A stretch of 64,000 nt of DNA from Photobacterium phosphoreum (GTDB taxonomy: Bacteria; Pseudomonadota; Gammaproteobacteria; Enterobacterales; Vibrionaceae): the NCBI RefSeq assembly GCF_002954725.1, contig NZ_MSCQ01000002.1, positions 634,656 through 698,655 on the forward strand, given 5' to 3'. How positions within the stretch are numbered: position 1 is the stretch's first letter; the number at the start of each line of letters is the position of its first letter. The position numbers and the translations under genes are program-made. Shown piece by piece: positions 1 through 9,323 of the stretch. The notes under the pieces are model-generated. The model ran no database searches, was not told the DNA's origin, and saw only the letters and a program-made list of their open reading frames with translations.

Positions 1-711
1 CTCCATTATTGCTGCTTTCTTTATTGCTGTATGGTTAAGTAACGCAACAATATCAGCACTACCTTGATCACAACCCAGCTGACCGTTGATAAATGGTAAA
101 CCATTCGCTGAATTATAACTGGTAAATCCAGACATTAAGCTCGCTGTACCTTTTACATTACAGAGCTTAGTGCCATAACCGTTTTGATAAAGTTCTTCTG
201 TACTATCGGCGGTATTCGCTTGAGTATGTTTAGCACCAAAAGTATGCCCAACTTCATGAGCATAAACAAATTGATAGCGTTTATTAGTAACACTATCTTC
301 ACTTAACACCAATGGCACATTATTCATACTTTTGAGCTGATAGTCACCTACAGGCGAGCGGGCATGGCCTTTGGTTGTCGTTGACATCTTTGATGCAAAA
401 GTCGTTAAAGTATTATTAATAAGCGGTGAACCCGTATCGAACATCAGATCAACATTATCAGAAACCTCTTCAATACTGGCATAAGGATAATCAAAATAAC
501 TAACCATCGCCGGTAAAAGAGTAATATCAACGTTATAATGAGCCCAAACTTTATTGGCTTGTTCAATATTTTGATAATGGCCAACAACCCACTGTGAAGC
601 GACTTCTGTATGAGCAATCTCTGTTGGTAAAATTAATGGTGATTCAAAATTAGCAGCATTTACTGTTCCGGTAAACATTGCCAATAATAGCCATACTTTT
701 TTATTTTGCAT
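1..711 (-). CDS. Secreted metzincin zinc metalloprotease (partial, C-terminus off the window)
   Basis: The reading frame opens with ATG at 711 and stays open for 237 codons to the window edge, so the C-terminus is missing. A Sec-type signal peptide is visible at residues 1-19 (a short basic stretch, then a hydrophobic core ending VNA). Residues 152-162 read HEVGHTFGAKH, the HExxHxxGxxH zinc site of metzincins with E153 as catalytic base. A methionine turn follows at SLMSG (M193). Cysteines at about 184 and 214 could form a disulfide. The family hydrolyses peptide bonds outside the cell or in the periplasm. The substrate cannot be read from the sequence. An AGGAG ribosome site precedes the start. 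It lies downstream of cqsA on the same strand, separated by a terminator, so it has its own promoter in the 200 bp of AT-rich DNA. Confidence 0.85.
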   Translation of the reverse strand, partial: MQNKKVWLLLAMFTGTVNAANFESPLILPTEIAHTEVASQWVVGHYQNIEQANKVWAHYNVDITLLPAMVSYFDYPYASIEEVSDNVDLMFDTGSPLINNTLTTFASKMSTTTKGHARSPVGDYQLKSMNNVPLVLSEDSVTNKRYQFVYAHEVGHTFGAKHTQANTADSTEELYQNGYGTKLCNVKGTASLMSGFTSYNSANGLPFINGQLGCDQGSADIVALLNHTAIKKAAIME

Positions 712-900
712 GAGTCTCCTTTAATACATCACTGTTGTGATTATTTAATTCAATATTTATTACGTATGATAAAATAAATACTACAGATGATTAAAACAAT
801 ATCAAGATTTAATTAAAATAATACTTTCACTCTTCATTTTAATGTTATTTACCGTTTAAAAAACATAAAAACCTGATATCTAATAACAATTAAAATTGTA

Positions 901-944
901 TTATAAAAAACAAATAAGCCCACTAAATATTATTAGCAGGCTTA
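901..944 (-). terminator. Rho-independent terminator after cqsA
   Basis: TAAGCC (915-920) pairs with GGCTTA (939-944), with an inner CTAA/TTAG stem. On the minus strand this is followed by a T-rich run (TTTGTTTTTT). It sits 57 bp beyond the cqsA stop. Confidence 0.7.
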
Positions 945-1000
945 ATACTATTAAATAAATTAATACAATCTATTTAACCGTTAAAAAATATTAACTATTA

Positions 1001-2174
1001 TTATGAAACCACTTCAACTCTCATACTCATCAAAGAACATGCTTGTAATATAATATCGATTTCTTCATCCGTTAATCCACTATTAACAGAAAAACGAATT
1101 AGATTTTTATTTTTTGGCGTTGCTGGTGAACAAAAAACAGAACCAAAAACATTCATGCTTTCTAAATGATCTCGCATCATTTCTGTATTTTCTTCATTAC
1201 CTGTTTCAAGAGCAATAATTTGTGACTGGCTTTGAATCTTGAACCCAAGTTGAAGTAATCCATATCGTAATTTATTAGATTTTTCAATCAACAATGAACG
1301 CCGATCATCACTGTTTTTTATCACCTCTAATGTTGCTTGTAACACTGCAATTTCATGGGGTAATAAAGCAGAACTAAAAATCGCAGGACGAGCGACGAAG
1401 GGTAATGCTTGGCCTACTTTGTGACTGCATAATATTGCCCCTGCCCGATAAGCAAATGCTTTAGCCAAGCTAACGGTTATAAAATCAACATCATCAGTTA
1501 AACCTAATTGAGCAACTAATCCTGCTCCTTGTGGCCCATGTGTCCCTAGTGAGTGCGACTCATCAACTAAAATAGCACAACCATAAGACTTCGCTAATGC
1601 AACTATTTCAGTTAAAGGTGCAACGGTACCTAATGTACTGTAAACCGAGTCAACTAAAATTAATCCAGGTCCATTACGCTTAATTAACTTCTCTAAATGA
1701 CGAATATTATTGTGTAAAAAGCTATGAATCTGCGCTTCTGCAACCCGAGCCCCTTCCCATAATGACATATGAGCAAAGAAATCAATGTAAACTGGCGTAT
1801 TAACAGGCAAAATTGTTTGAATTAAGCCCACATTCGCCGCCCATCCAGATTGAGACAATATACAATGCTCAAAGCCAGTATAACTCGCCAACTGATGCTC
1901 AAATGAATGATCATCTTCTTTATGTAAAAATATAGCGGACATAACAATGTCTTTTTTATTATTACTGAGCGACTCTATATATACTTCTCGAATGTGATCA
2001 TGATTAGAAATGGCAAGATAGTCATTACTCTGTAATAACACCCCATTTTCTGTTGGTTTTTTACCTAAAACTAAATGTTGTTGGTTTTTTCGAGGATAAA
2101 TAAGTTCTTCAAGATGAAATTCAATTTTTTTTTATAAAGTCTGGTAGTGGCTTAGATAGGTTATGGTTTGTCAT
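1001..2174 (-). CDS. cqsA: CqsA-type CAI-1 autoinducer synthase, frameshifted near the N-terminus
   Basis: This is a PLP-dependent alpha-oxoamine synthase family protein that condenses an acyl-CoA with an amino-acid-derived substrate to make the CAI-1 alpha-hydroxyketone quorum signal. The uninterrupted frame covers 346 codons from a GTG at 2041 and includes the PLP lysine context SLAKAFAYRAG and the DESHSLGTHG motif. The natural start is ATG at 2174, preceded by AGGAAT. It encodes MTNHNLSKPLPDFIKK and then hits TGA at 2121-2123 after a run of nine A. Removing one A joins both frames into about 390 residues, the usual CqsA length, with LPDFI and HLVLGK matching known CqsA N-termini. So the gene is either off by mutation, phase-variable, translated by slippage, or a sequencing error. 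No cqsS receptor gene is adjacent, unlike in Vibrio. Confidence 0.9.
2125..2133 (-). repeat. A9 homopolymer carrying the cqsA frameshift
   Basis: Nine T on the plus strand (nine A in the cqsA message) at codons 14-17. Eight A would restore the full-length frame. Confidence 0.85.
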
Positions 2175-2382
2175 GGTATATTCCTTTTTAATTAAAATAA
2201 TATTATTTACATATTTATAAATAACAAAGATATATTATTATCAAATAAAAAATACACAACCTATTATTTGCTCATCTTATAAAATCATCCTGATAAAACA
2301 ATTATCATTATTTGTTATATATAACCTATTCTGAATTTTAATATTATGAGAGACTACCTAAAAAAATAACCACACTGAGAAT

Positions 2383-3042
2383 ATGATGAAATATAGTGCA
2401 GCAATTTTTGATATGGATGGATTACTGCTTGATACCGAACAAGTGTGTATGACTGCTTTTAAGCAAACATGCTGTGAGATGAACCTTCCTTTTAAGCAAG
2501 AGGTTTATCTTTCTATGATTGGACGAAACCAAGCTGGGATTAAACCTATCATTAAGCAAGGCTACGGTGATATGTTGGATTATAGCCTTTTTCACCCTCG
2601 CTGGATGCAGCACTACCACGCCGTTGTTGAACATCAAGCCATTCCCGTTAAACACGGTGTCATCGAATTATTAAACTGGCTACAAGCCCAAAAAATCCCC
2701 ATGGTTGTCGCCACTTCCACTCACAAAGCACTCGCACAGAAAAAACTTCATCTCGCTGGATTATCAACATACTTCTCACATATAACCTGTGGCGATGAAG
2801 TAACTCAGGGTAAACCTCACCCTGAAATATATTTACTCGCGGCACAACGTCTGCATGTAGAGCCTAATCAATGTATTGCCTTTGAGGATTCAAATAACGG
2901 CGTCAAAGCGGCAGTCGCTGCCAATATGGCTACGTTACAAATTATCGACCTTGTAGAGCCTGATACTGAAACTCGCGCTTTAGGACATGATATTTTTAAC
3001 ACTATGGATGATGCATTAACGTTTTTACAAACACACCAATAA
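2383..3042 (+). CDS. HAD-superfamily phosphatase, beta-phosphoglucomutase-like
   Basis: 219 residues. Motif I is FDMDGLLLDT (nucleophile D10, acid D12), motif II is the ATS near residue 110, motif III is the K of GKPHP, and motif IV is FEDSNNGVKAA. All four HAD signatures are present and the length fits subfamily IA, with an alpha-helical cap between motifs I and II. Such enzymes dephosphorylate small sugar or nucleotide phosphates in the cytoplasm or act as phosphoglucomutases. The exact substrate is not readable. It is convergent with pqiC and shares a bidirectional terminator with it. The ATG pair at 2383 and 2386 makes the exact start ambiguous by one codon. Confidence 0.85.
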   Translation: MMKYSAAIFDMDGLLLDTEQVCMTAFKQTCCEMNLPFKQEVYLSMIGRNQAGIKPIIKQGYGDMLDYSLFHPRWMQHYHAVVEHQAIPVKHGVIELLNWLQAQKIPMVVATSTHKALAQKKLHLAGLSTYFSHITCGDEVTQGKPHPEIYLLAAQRLHVEPNQCIAFEDSNNGVKAAVAANMATLQIIDLVEPDTETRALGHDIFNTMDDALTFLQTHQ

Positions 3043-3069
3043 AACGTAACTACCACATTAAAAGTAATA

Positions 3070-3107
3070 AAAAAGCCCACAAGCTATTAACCTGTGGGCT
3101 TCTTTTT
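3070..3107. terminator. Bidirectional terminator between the HAD gene and pqiC
   Basis: AAGCCCACA (3073-3081) pairs with TGTGGGCTT (3093-3101), with A-rich and T-rich flanks on the two sides. Confidence 0.85.
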
Positions 3108-3118
3108 AAGTGAATATA

Positions 3119-3688
3119 TTACTTCACTGCATTCGCTATTTGAGTCGTTAACTCACCAACAGCTGTTGATAATGCTTCCACTTGAGCGCTATAACCATTT
3201 TTGGCCAAAGGCACGCTAAACTCAAATGGATGCACTGCTTGCAAATCACCATTCGCACCAATGATCATCCACTCACCAGCAACCTTCGCAACACCGGTAT
3301 ATACACCATTAAATTGGTTTATACGGACTTGTAACCTCTCCGCACCTGTCGTTGACAATGTTGGTGTTAACTGTGTTGCCCATAATTGATGCTGCTTTTG
3401 ACGCAAATCATGAGTGATACGACGCGTTAGCTGTCTTGCTAATGCTTCTCCCCATAAATTTTGTTGGGCTTCAACCATTTCAGTTGCCGACGTTTGATAA
3501 ACCAAACCATTACCAGCTAAGTGCGCTGCCACTTCAACCGGGCGTACAATCAATAATGGCTGATTATTGGCGTGTGATACTGTTAGCGTCTTACCCGCTG
3601 GTAATAAGAATGTATTTACGCCTTCAGGTGCGCTGCTACAACCACTTACGGCTAAAGTCATAGCTGCGATGATGAACCATTTTTTCAT
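3119..3688 (-). CDS. pqiC: PqiC-type outer-membrane lipoprotein
   Basis: 189 residues of the ABC-type transport auxiliary lipoprotein family (DUF330). A lipoprotein signal peptide ends in the lipobox AVSGC, giving an acylated cysteine at about residue 17. It is the last gene of pqiABC and starts 2 bp after the pqiB stop. In E. coli, PqiC is an outer-membrane lipoprotein that completes the PqiB tunnel across the periplasm, a system implicated in lipid transport and envelope homeostasis. The assignment rests on the lipobox, the length and the operon position; the body of the protein is poorly conserved in this family. Confidence 0.85.
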   Translation of the reverse strand: MKKWFIIAAMTLAVSGCSSAPEGVNTFLLPAGKTLTVSHANNQPLLIVRPVEVAAHLAGNGLVYQTSATEMVEAQQNLWGEALARQLTRRITHDLRQKQHQLWATQLTPTLSTTGAERLQVRINQFNGVYTGVAKVAGEWMIIGANGDLQAVHPFEFSVPLAKNGYSAQVEALSTAVGELTTQIANAVK

Positions 3689-3690
3689 TA

Positions 3691-5346
3691 TTAACGACCT
3701 CCAACAGGCACTGGATCTTTTGTTTTCTCATCACCAAACACAAGTGAATTTGGTTTTTCATTTAATTGACGTAACACCGGTTGAAGTTCAGTCATCACAG
3801 CTTCAAAACGAGTTAAAGCACCTTCAAGATTCTGATAGGGTGCTGCATCAGGACCAAAACCATTAAGTGTTGTCTGAATTTGTTTAAGGCTCGCACGTAC
3901 ATCACCAGGTAATGCTTGCGTATCTTTTTGCTTTAACAACCGATCTAAATCGTTGATCGTTGTTTGCATCGTAGCCATGGTTTTTTCAGACGCTTTTAAC
4001 GTTGCCGTCATTGAATTTAATGTATCTTCAACAGGCAATTTATTAAATTTATCCAATAAGTTTGTTAGCTGCTTTTGTACTTCAGCTAAATCACCCGTTT
4101 TAGTTGGGAATATGTCATAACCATCATATTCCAACGCGTGTATTGGTTTTTCACCTTTATAGACATCAGTACCAATATATAACGCGCCCGTCAGCAAATT
4201 ACCGGTTTTCAATGTTGCCCGTAAACCTTGCTTAAATTCTTTTTCAAGATTTGCATGCAATGACGCTAATGTACCTTCATCGGTATGATCATAAACACGC
4301 CCAAGATCAATACGAACTAACACTGGAATCTGCTTGCTGGTGAAACCTTCTTGGCTTGTAGGTAGACGTAATGGTACTTTTTGAACCGTACCAATTTGAA
4401 TACCGCGATATTCAATAGGAGCACCTGCTTTTAAACCACGAATGGATTCACTAAATAGCATCACAAAATCAAGATGTTGTTCAAACATTTTTTCACGAAC
4501 TTCAGCCGCATTATCATATAAGCGATAGTATGCTTTTTGCTTTAATTGTGAGCTGCCTTGATCATCAACAGGGGTCGTAAATGTCACACCACCTGTAATG
4601 AGCGATTCTAATGAGCCAATTTTGACGTTGAAACCTTCAGCACCCACCTTAACTTGAACACCTGAAGCTAAGATGAAATCACTACTAGTACGTACCAAAC
4701 TATCATAAGGTTCGAAAATAAATAGTTGATAATTAGCACGTTTACTGTTGATATCAAAACTCACTTGTTCAACACGACCAACAGTAAATCCGTCATAAAG
4801 AACGGGATCACCAACGCCTAATTTACCCGCTTGGCGACTGGTTAAAATAACCCGTAATCCTTTTGCATCCGCAGGAGCAACAGGAGGGACATCTAAAGCA
4901 ACAAAATGGTGCTTATCTTGTTTTCCTTCACCCGGCTGCATTTCTATATATGAGCCAGAAAGCAAAGTATCTAAACCTGAAACGCCCCCTTTTCCTATAC
5001 GTGGCTTAACCACCCAGAATAAGGTGTCATTTTTAAGCATACGCCCAGTATCATTGTCCATCTGAGCCGTTACGGTAATATAACTATAGTCTTTACTTAA
5101 TTGGACTTTAGTTACAACACCGACTTTAACATTTAACGATTTAATCGCGGTTTTACCCACTTCAATACCCGATGCATTCGGTAATCGAAGAGTAATCACC
5201 GGTCCTTGGCTATTAAGGTATTGAACAAACATCCAAATACCAATAGCTAGTGCAACTAATGGAACAATCCATATTGGCGACACTTGCTTCAAACGTTGTA
5301 CTTTAGCCTCAGTCGGCTGGTTATCACTCATCATCTGCTTTCTCAT
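3691..5346 (-). CDS. pqiB: PqiB, MCE-domain periplasm-spanning protein
   Basis: 551 residues. One N-terminal membrane anchor (about 24-44) is followed by three MCE domains (about 48-138, 163-258 and 295-405) and a C-terminal helical, coiled-coil-prone region (about 415-540). Three MCE domains and this length match PqiB rather than the seven-domain LetB/YebT. MCE rings with a C-terminal needle form a channel for hydrophobic molecules between the two membranes. The start overlaps the pqiA stop by 4 bp (ATGA), showing translational coupling. Confidence 0.93.
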   Translation of the reverse strand: MRKQMMSDNQPTEAKVQRLKQVSPIWIVPLVALAIGIWMFVQYLNSQGPVITLRLPNASGIEVGKTAIKSLNVKVGVVTKVQLSKDYSYITVTAQMDNDTGRMLKNDTLFWVVKPRIGKGGVSGLDTLLSGSYIEMQPGEGKQDKHHFVALDVPPVAPADAKGLRVILTSRQAGKLGVGDPVLYDGFTVGRVEQVSFDINSKRANYQLFIFEPYDSLVRTSSDFILASGVQVKVGAEGFNVKIGSLESLITGGVTFTTPVDDQGSSQLKQKAYYRLYDNAAEVREKMFEQHLDFVMLFSESIRGLKAGAPIEYRGIQIGTVQKVPLRLPTSQEGFTSKQIPVLVRIDLGRVYDHTDEGTLASLHANLEKEFKQGLRATLKTGNLLTGALYIGTDVYKGEKPIHALEYDGYDIFPTKTGDLAEVQKQLTNLLDKFNKLPVEDTLNSMTATLKASEKTMATMQTTINDLDRLLKQKDTQALPGDVRASLKQIQTTLNGFGPDAAPYQNLEGALTRFEAVMTELQPVLRQLNEKPNSLVFGDEKTKDPVPVGGR

Positions 5347-6716
5347 TTATGTACACTAGGCACTACTGAATTGGATTCAGTAGCATCTAACTCTGAATCT
5401 TGTTTACACACTTTACTTTTAGATGTCCAAAATACTCGTGGATCAAAGCTCATGGCTGATAGCATTGTAAATATCACTACAATTGCAAAGCATAACGCTG
5501 CCGGACCAGGAGAAATTGCCATTACATTTTGTAACTGAACTAAAGCCACTAATATGGCAACCACGAAAATATCAACCATTGACCAACGACCAATAAATTC
5601 TGTTAAACGGTATAACTTCAACCGTTTAATTGCTATATGGGTTGAATCATCCGGCCGTTTACCTGCACAAAAATATAACCATGCTAAAGTAAACATTTTC
5701 GCCATCGGAATAAAAATACTTGCCATAAATATCACTAACGCAATCGGCCACGACCCCATTTTCCAAAGTAATACCACCCCGCCAAGGATCGTTGAGCCTT
5801 CAGTTTGTCCTAAACTCACGGTATACATCATTGGATATAAATTAGCAGGAACATAAAACACGATTGATGCTAATAAATACGCCCATGCATACTGTAAAGA
5901 GTGATTGGCATTAAAAACATGCAATCGACTATCACAACGTAAACAACGCGCATGGTGAGTTGTCGGCATAGGATTTATTTGATTACAAGCATGGCATCCA
6001 ACATGGTTGTTATCTACATGAGTATCACCATTATGGACACCGTCTATCGACTTCATCGCAAAAAACTGATCCCACAACCATGTTCTATCAACTAACGAAA
6101 CACATTTAATAACTAATACGCTATAAAGACAAAAAGCCCAAAATGAATAGCCTAAGCCAATATGTGCTAGTGCTGATATTTTAACAAGGCTCACTAAAAC
6201 ACCAATTAAAAACACGTCAACCATTAACCATGGTTGGATTTTAAATAATATTCTGCATAAAAATTTAATCCAACGATGTGCATGATTAATATGACCAATA
6301 TGCTTTACTTTATGGGCACAAAAATAAAGATATAAGACTAATACTATATACGCTGCTGGAAAAACAATTACCGTTGTCATTAACAAAATAGCTAATACAC
6401 TATTTTCAAAATGTTGTAATGTTTCTGCTGCATTTAGGAGCGTTATTTGATGCCCCATCCCATTAACAGTAAAAGATAAGAATGGAAATGAGAGACTTAA
6501 TGCTAACATGATCAAACACGCAACACCGTAAGCAACTGGGCGCTGAAAAGGCAAGCTAACCGCTTTTATTAAAGTATGACCGCACCGAGGGCAAGTCGCT
6601 TTTTCACCTTCATTTAAATTAGGAATGTCAACGACTAAGCCACACTCTTCACACGCAATCATCATTGATTGTTGCACGTCAATCGCCTTTCGTGCGAGTT
6701 TAATTTCTTTACTCAA
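5343..6716 (-). CDS. pqiA: PqiA, integral inner-membrane partner of PqiB
   Basis: 457 residues with two PqiA repeats. Each repeat has a cytoplasmic zinc-ribbon-like Cys cluster (CEECG with CPRCG near residues 22-45, and CHACN with CRCD near 240-265) followed by about four transmembrane helices. It is the first gene of pqiABC. The protein is thought to pass lipids or other hydrophobic substrates to the PqiB tunnel. The family was named paraquat-inducible; E. coli regulation is by SoxRS and RpoS, but no such site was identified here. The 507 bp upstream are shared with a divergent diguanylate cyclase gene. Confidence 0.93.
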   Translation of the reverse strand: MSKEIKLARKAIDVQQSMMIACEECGLVVDIPNLNEGEKATCPRCGHTLIKAVSLPFQRPVAYGVACLIMLALSLSFPFLSFTVNGMGHQITLLNAAETLQHFENSVLAILLMTTVIVFPAAYIVLVLYLYFCAHKVKHIGHINHAHRWIKFLCRILFKIQPWLMVDVFLIGVLVSLVKISALAHIGLGYSFWAFCLYSVLVIKCVSLVDRTWLWDQFFAMKSIDGVHNGDTHVDNNHVGCHACNQINPMPTTHHARCLRCDSRLHVFNANHSLQYAWAYLLASIVFYVPANLYPMMYTVSLGQTEGSTILGGVVLLWKMGSWPIALVIFMASIFIPMAKMFTLAWLYFCAGKRPDDSTHIAIKRLKLYRLTEFIGRWSMVDIFVVAILVALVQLQNVMAISPGPAALCFAIVVIFTMLSAMSFDPRVFWTSKSKVCKQDSELDATESNSVVPSVHK

Positions 6717-7223
6717 CGTACATCACCTATGATAAAAAATCTGATAGTATAATTTACTAACATGCTAAATATCATTAAAAAAACAAACACCTGTCCAACG
6801 AAATATCGCCGACCAACCCAAACTACGTTATAAATAAGACTCATAGTAATAAACAGTATTTTTTATGTCCACTAACACATTACAATCACGAGTTATCTCA
6901 CGATGAGACTTTATTTTGAACGGTATACATTATAGCAGTATTCTTAGTTAATATTGTATTACATTTAATCTCCATTCGTTTTCACTTATCGTCAATGCAT
7001 AAGAAGGAACAACATGAGGCCATAAAAAGACAGTCATGTAACACCTAATCATTTTATACTCAAAAGACATTAAACCTCACTGGTTAAACCAGTGTTTATC
7101 ACTACATTTAATTTAAAGTATGATTAATTGTTACAAATAAAGACTATTTATAAGTATATGAAAACATGTAAAATAATTATTCATATGTATAGATACATTA
7201 TCTGATTAAAAAGACACCATCGA
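6717..7223. other. Divergent intergenic region, pqiA / diguanylate cyclase
   Basis: 507 bp of AT-rich DNA holding the promoters of both operons. A short hairpin CTCACTGGTTAAACCAGTG lies near 7076-7094. No open frame or recognised operator was found. Confidence 0.5.
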
Positions 7224-8735
7224 ATGAACATTAGCCATAGTATTAGAAAAAAAATAACCCAGTACATTTTACTATGTCTAAGCTTATTAATCATATTCAA
7301 CATTACCTATTGGTCATATAACCAATATAGTAGCATCAATAATTTACTCACAAGGAATAGAACTGTAACAGAAAATAATGTTGCTACTATTATCAGTAAA
7401 CATACAAACTTACTCACAGCTATTTCTAATGATGATATCGTTAAAAATCCATCACTATTACTATCGCAACGTATTGAGTTTGTTCGCTCTTACCAAGAAG
7501 CTTTTAATATCGAAATATTAGGTATTAGTGACATAAATGGCAATGCTGCCACAACATACCGTGATAGCATGGAAAATATAAATTATCGTAGTTATTTCAA
7601 ACAAGCCATACAACAAAACAAACTGATTATAAGTAACTTAATCTACTCCCCTATTTCTAATAGTTATATTTATATCATATGTATACCTTTTTCTAGTTCA
7701 AGCAATGATGGGGTTATTTTTGCTTCCGTATCATATGCTGAAATAAAAAAAGCACTGGCTTACCAAGAAAATACGAGTATTAAAAATAATATTTTAAATG
7801 AATGTATTGCTGGCAATAATAATTGTAGAAATATAAATATACTCAAGAGTGATAAACTTTATTCGTCACTAGATAACAATAAAATATCTCTTAATATTAG
7901 AAACAAAAAAATATTCAGCTATCATGCTATTAATAGTAACCATCAACTTGAACTATTAACCCTCCGCCCTCTAAAAAACACACCATGGTATTTAGTATCA
8001 ACACTTAATTACAATCAATATCTAAACGAACGATTTATTTTTGTTATTATTAATATTTTAATATCTATACTGACATCAGTGGCTATTGGCTATTATTTAA
8101 TGAAAAAAATCGCCGTTATCACATCACCTATTGATACATTTATCAAAGAAAGTACATTTATTGTACCGATGCAATCTGAATCAAAAAACGACAATATCAA
8201 TATAAATCATCACTTTAATAATATTATCAATACAACTAAAGACGGTGTCTATTGCTCTCGTACCAATTTATTGAACCGTAAATATTTTATTCAACACGCT
8301 AATATCATGATTCAAAAACGTCATAATGACTTTGCTTTACTCTTTATTGATCTTGATAACCTTAAAACAATCAATGATACTTTAGGTCATCATTATGGTG
8401 ATGATGTTATTAAGATGTTTGCTCAACATGTCACATCATTTTTTAATCAACCGAGTGATTTAATGGGTCGATTTGGTGGCGATGAATTTATCGTATTAAC
8501 AGATAACTTCAGCAGTGAAATAGATTTAATCGCTAAATTACAATCACTTAATACTGAACTCAGTGGTTCAGTTAGTAATGGTAATATAATTATTCCATTT
8601 TCAGCATCCATTGGCGTTGCACTCACTGACAACAATACACGAGATATCGAACAATTAATTATTAATGCTGATAAAGCAGTCTATGACAGTAAAAAGAAAG
8701 GTAAGAATTGTTATAGCTTTTATGTTAACCATTAA
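7224..8735 (+). CDS. Membrane-bound diguanylate cyclase with periplasmic Cache-like sensor
   Basis: 503 residues. Transmembrane helix 1 is at about 13-33 and a periplasmic sensor of about 230 residues follows, with the spacing of a double Cache domain. Transmembrane helix 2 is at about 270-290, then a cytoplasmic GGDEF domain from about 345 to the end. The active-site signature GGDEF is intact at residues 418-422 and the metal-binding DLDNLK segment is present, so it should make cyclic di-GMP from two GTP. The usual inhibitory site RxxD, five residues before GGDEF, reads QPSD, so product feedback inhibition is probably lost. The ligand of the sensor is unknown. It is a single-gene unit ending in a strong terminator. 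Confidence 0.88.
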   Translation: MNISHSIRKKITQYILLCLSLLIIFNITYWSYNQYSSINNLLTRNRTVTENNVATIISKHTNLLTAISNDDIVKNPSLLLSQRIEFVRSYQEAFNIEILGISDINGNAATTYRDSMENINYRSYFKQAIQQNKLIISNLIYSPISNSYIYIICIPFSSSSNDGVIFASVSYAEIKKALAYQENTSIKNNILNECIAGNNNCRNINILKSDKLYSSLDNNKISLNIRNKKIFSYHAINSNHQLELLTLRPLKNTPWYLVSTLNYNQYLNERFIFVIINILISILTSVAIGYYLMKKIAVITSPIDTFIKESTFIVPMQSESKNDNININHHFNNIINTTKDGVYCSRTNLLNRKYFIQHANIMIQKRHNDFALLFIDLDNLKTINDTLGHHYGDDVIKMFAQHVTSFFNQPSDLMGRFGGDEFIVLTDNFSSEIDLIAKLQSLNTELSGSVSNGNIIIPFSASIGVALTDNNTRDIEQLIINADKAVYDSKKKGKNCYSFYVNH

Positions 8736-8736
8736 A

Positions 8737-8772
8737 AAAGCCCCTAATGTTATTAGCATTAGGAGCCTTTAT
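8737..8772. terminator. Bidirectional terminator
   Basis: GCCCCTAATG pairs with CATTAGGAGC around the loop TTATTAG, with A-run before and T-run after. It serves the diguanylate cyclase gene and the convergent PACE gene. Confidence 0.85.
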
Positions 8773-8786
8773 CAAATGGTTATCTT

Positions 8787-9212
8787 TTAATCTTGTTGCA
8801 CTTCTGGTATTGGAAATAAGCGGTCATAAGCAATGTTATAAACATATGCATAAATAAGATAAAAAAGCACCATACCTATATCAAGAACAAAAGCCTGCCA
8901 TAAGGTAACTTTTAGTACCCATGACAAAATAGGAATAGTGACAAAAAGAAGTCCAGCTTCAAATCCAAGACTATGAATAATACGGATAACAGTTGTTTTT
9001 ACTGCTGTTTTATAACGACGATAAAGCATACGATCAAACCATATATTATAAATATAGTTCCAACCTGTCGCTAAAATTGAAAAAGCAATCCCTACTACGC
9101 CAACATGACTACCATCAAATCCTAATTGACTTAAGACACCCACCAATAAAATTAAGCCAATAATTTCAAAACAAACCGCATGGCGAATACGATCCAACCG
9201 CGTTCTCATCAA
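8787..9212 (-). CDS. PACE-family multidrug efflux transporter
   Basis: 141 residues, four transmembrane helices arranged as two bacterial-transmembrane-pair repeats. Each repeat carries the family motif type WNYIYNIWFD / YAYVYNIAYD. The glutamate in helix 1 (E16, in HAVCFEIIG) corresponds to the essential Glu15 of AceI. PACE proteins export biocides such as chlorhexidine and probably polyamines such as short-chain diamines by proton antiport across the inner membrane. It is a single gene and no adjacent LysR regulator is seen here. Confidence 0.85.
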   Translation of the reverse strand: MMRTRLDRIRHAVCFEIIGLILLVGVLSQLGFDGSHVGVVGIAFSILATGWNYIYNIWFDRMLYRRYKTAVKTTVIRIIHSLGFEAGLLFVTIPILSWVLKVTLWQAFVLDIGMVLFYLIYAYVYNIAYDRLFPIPEVQQD

Positions 9213-9323
9213 AAATTTCCTCAGTACATTTATTTTTTATAATCGATAGCTTTTGTGGATATCACTATAAATGTTTTTTTACTCTTAACAAGCTAGAATC
9301 CATCCGAAAAACGGATAGATGAC

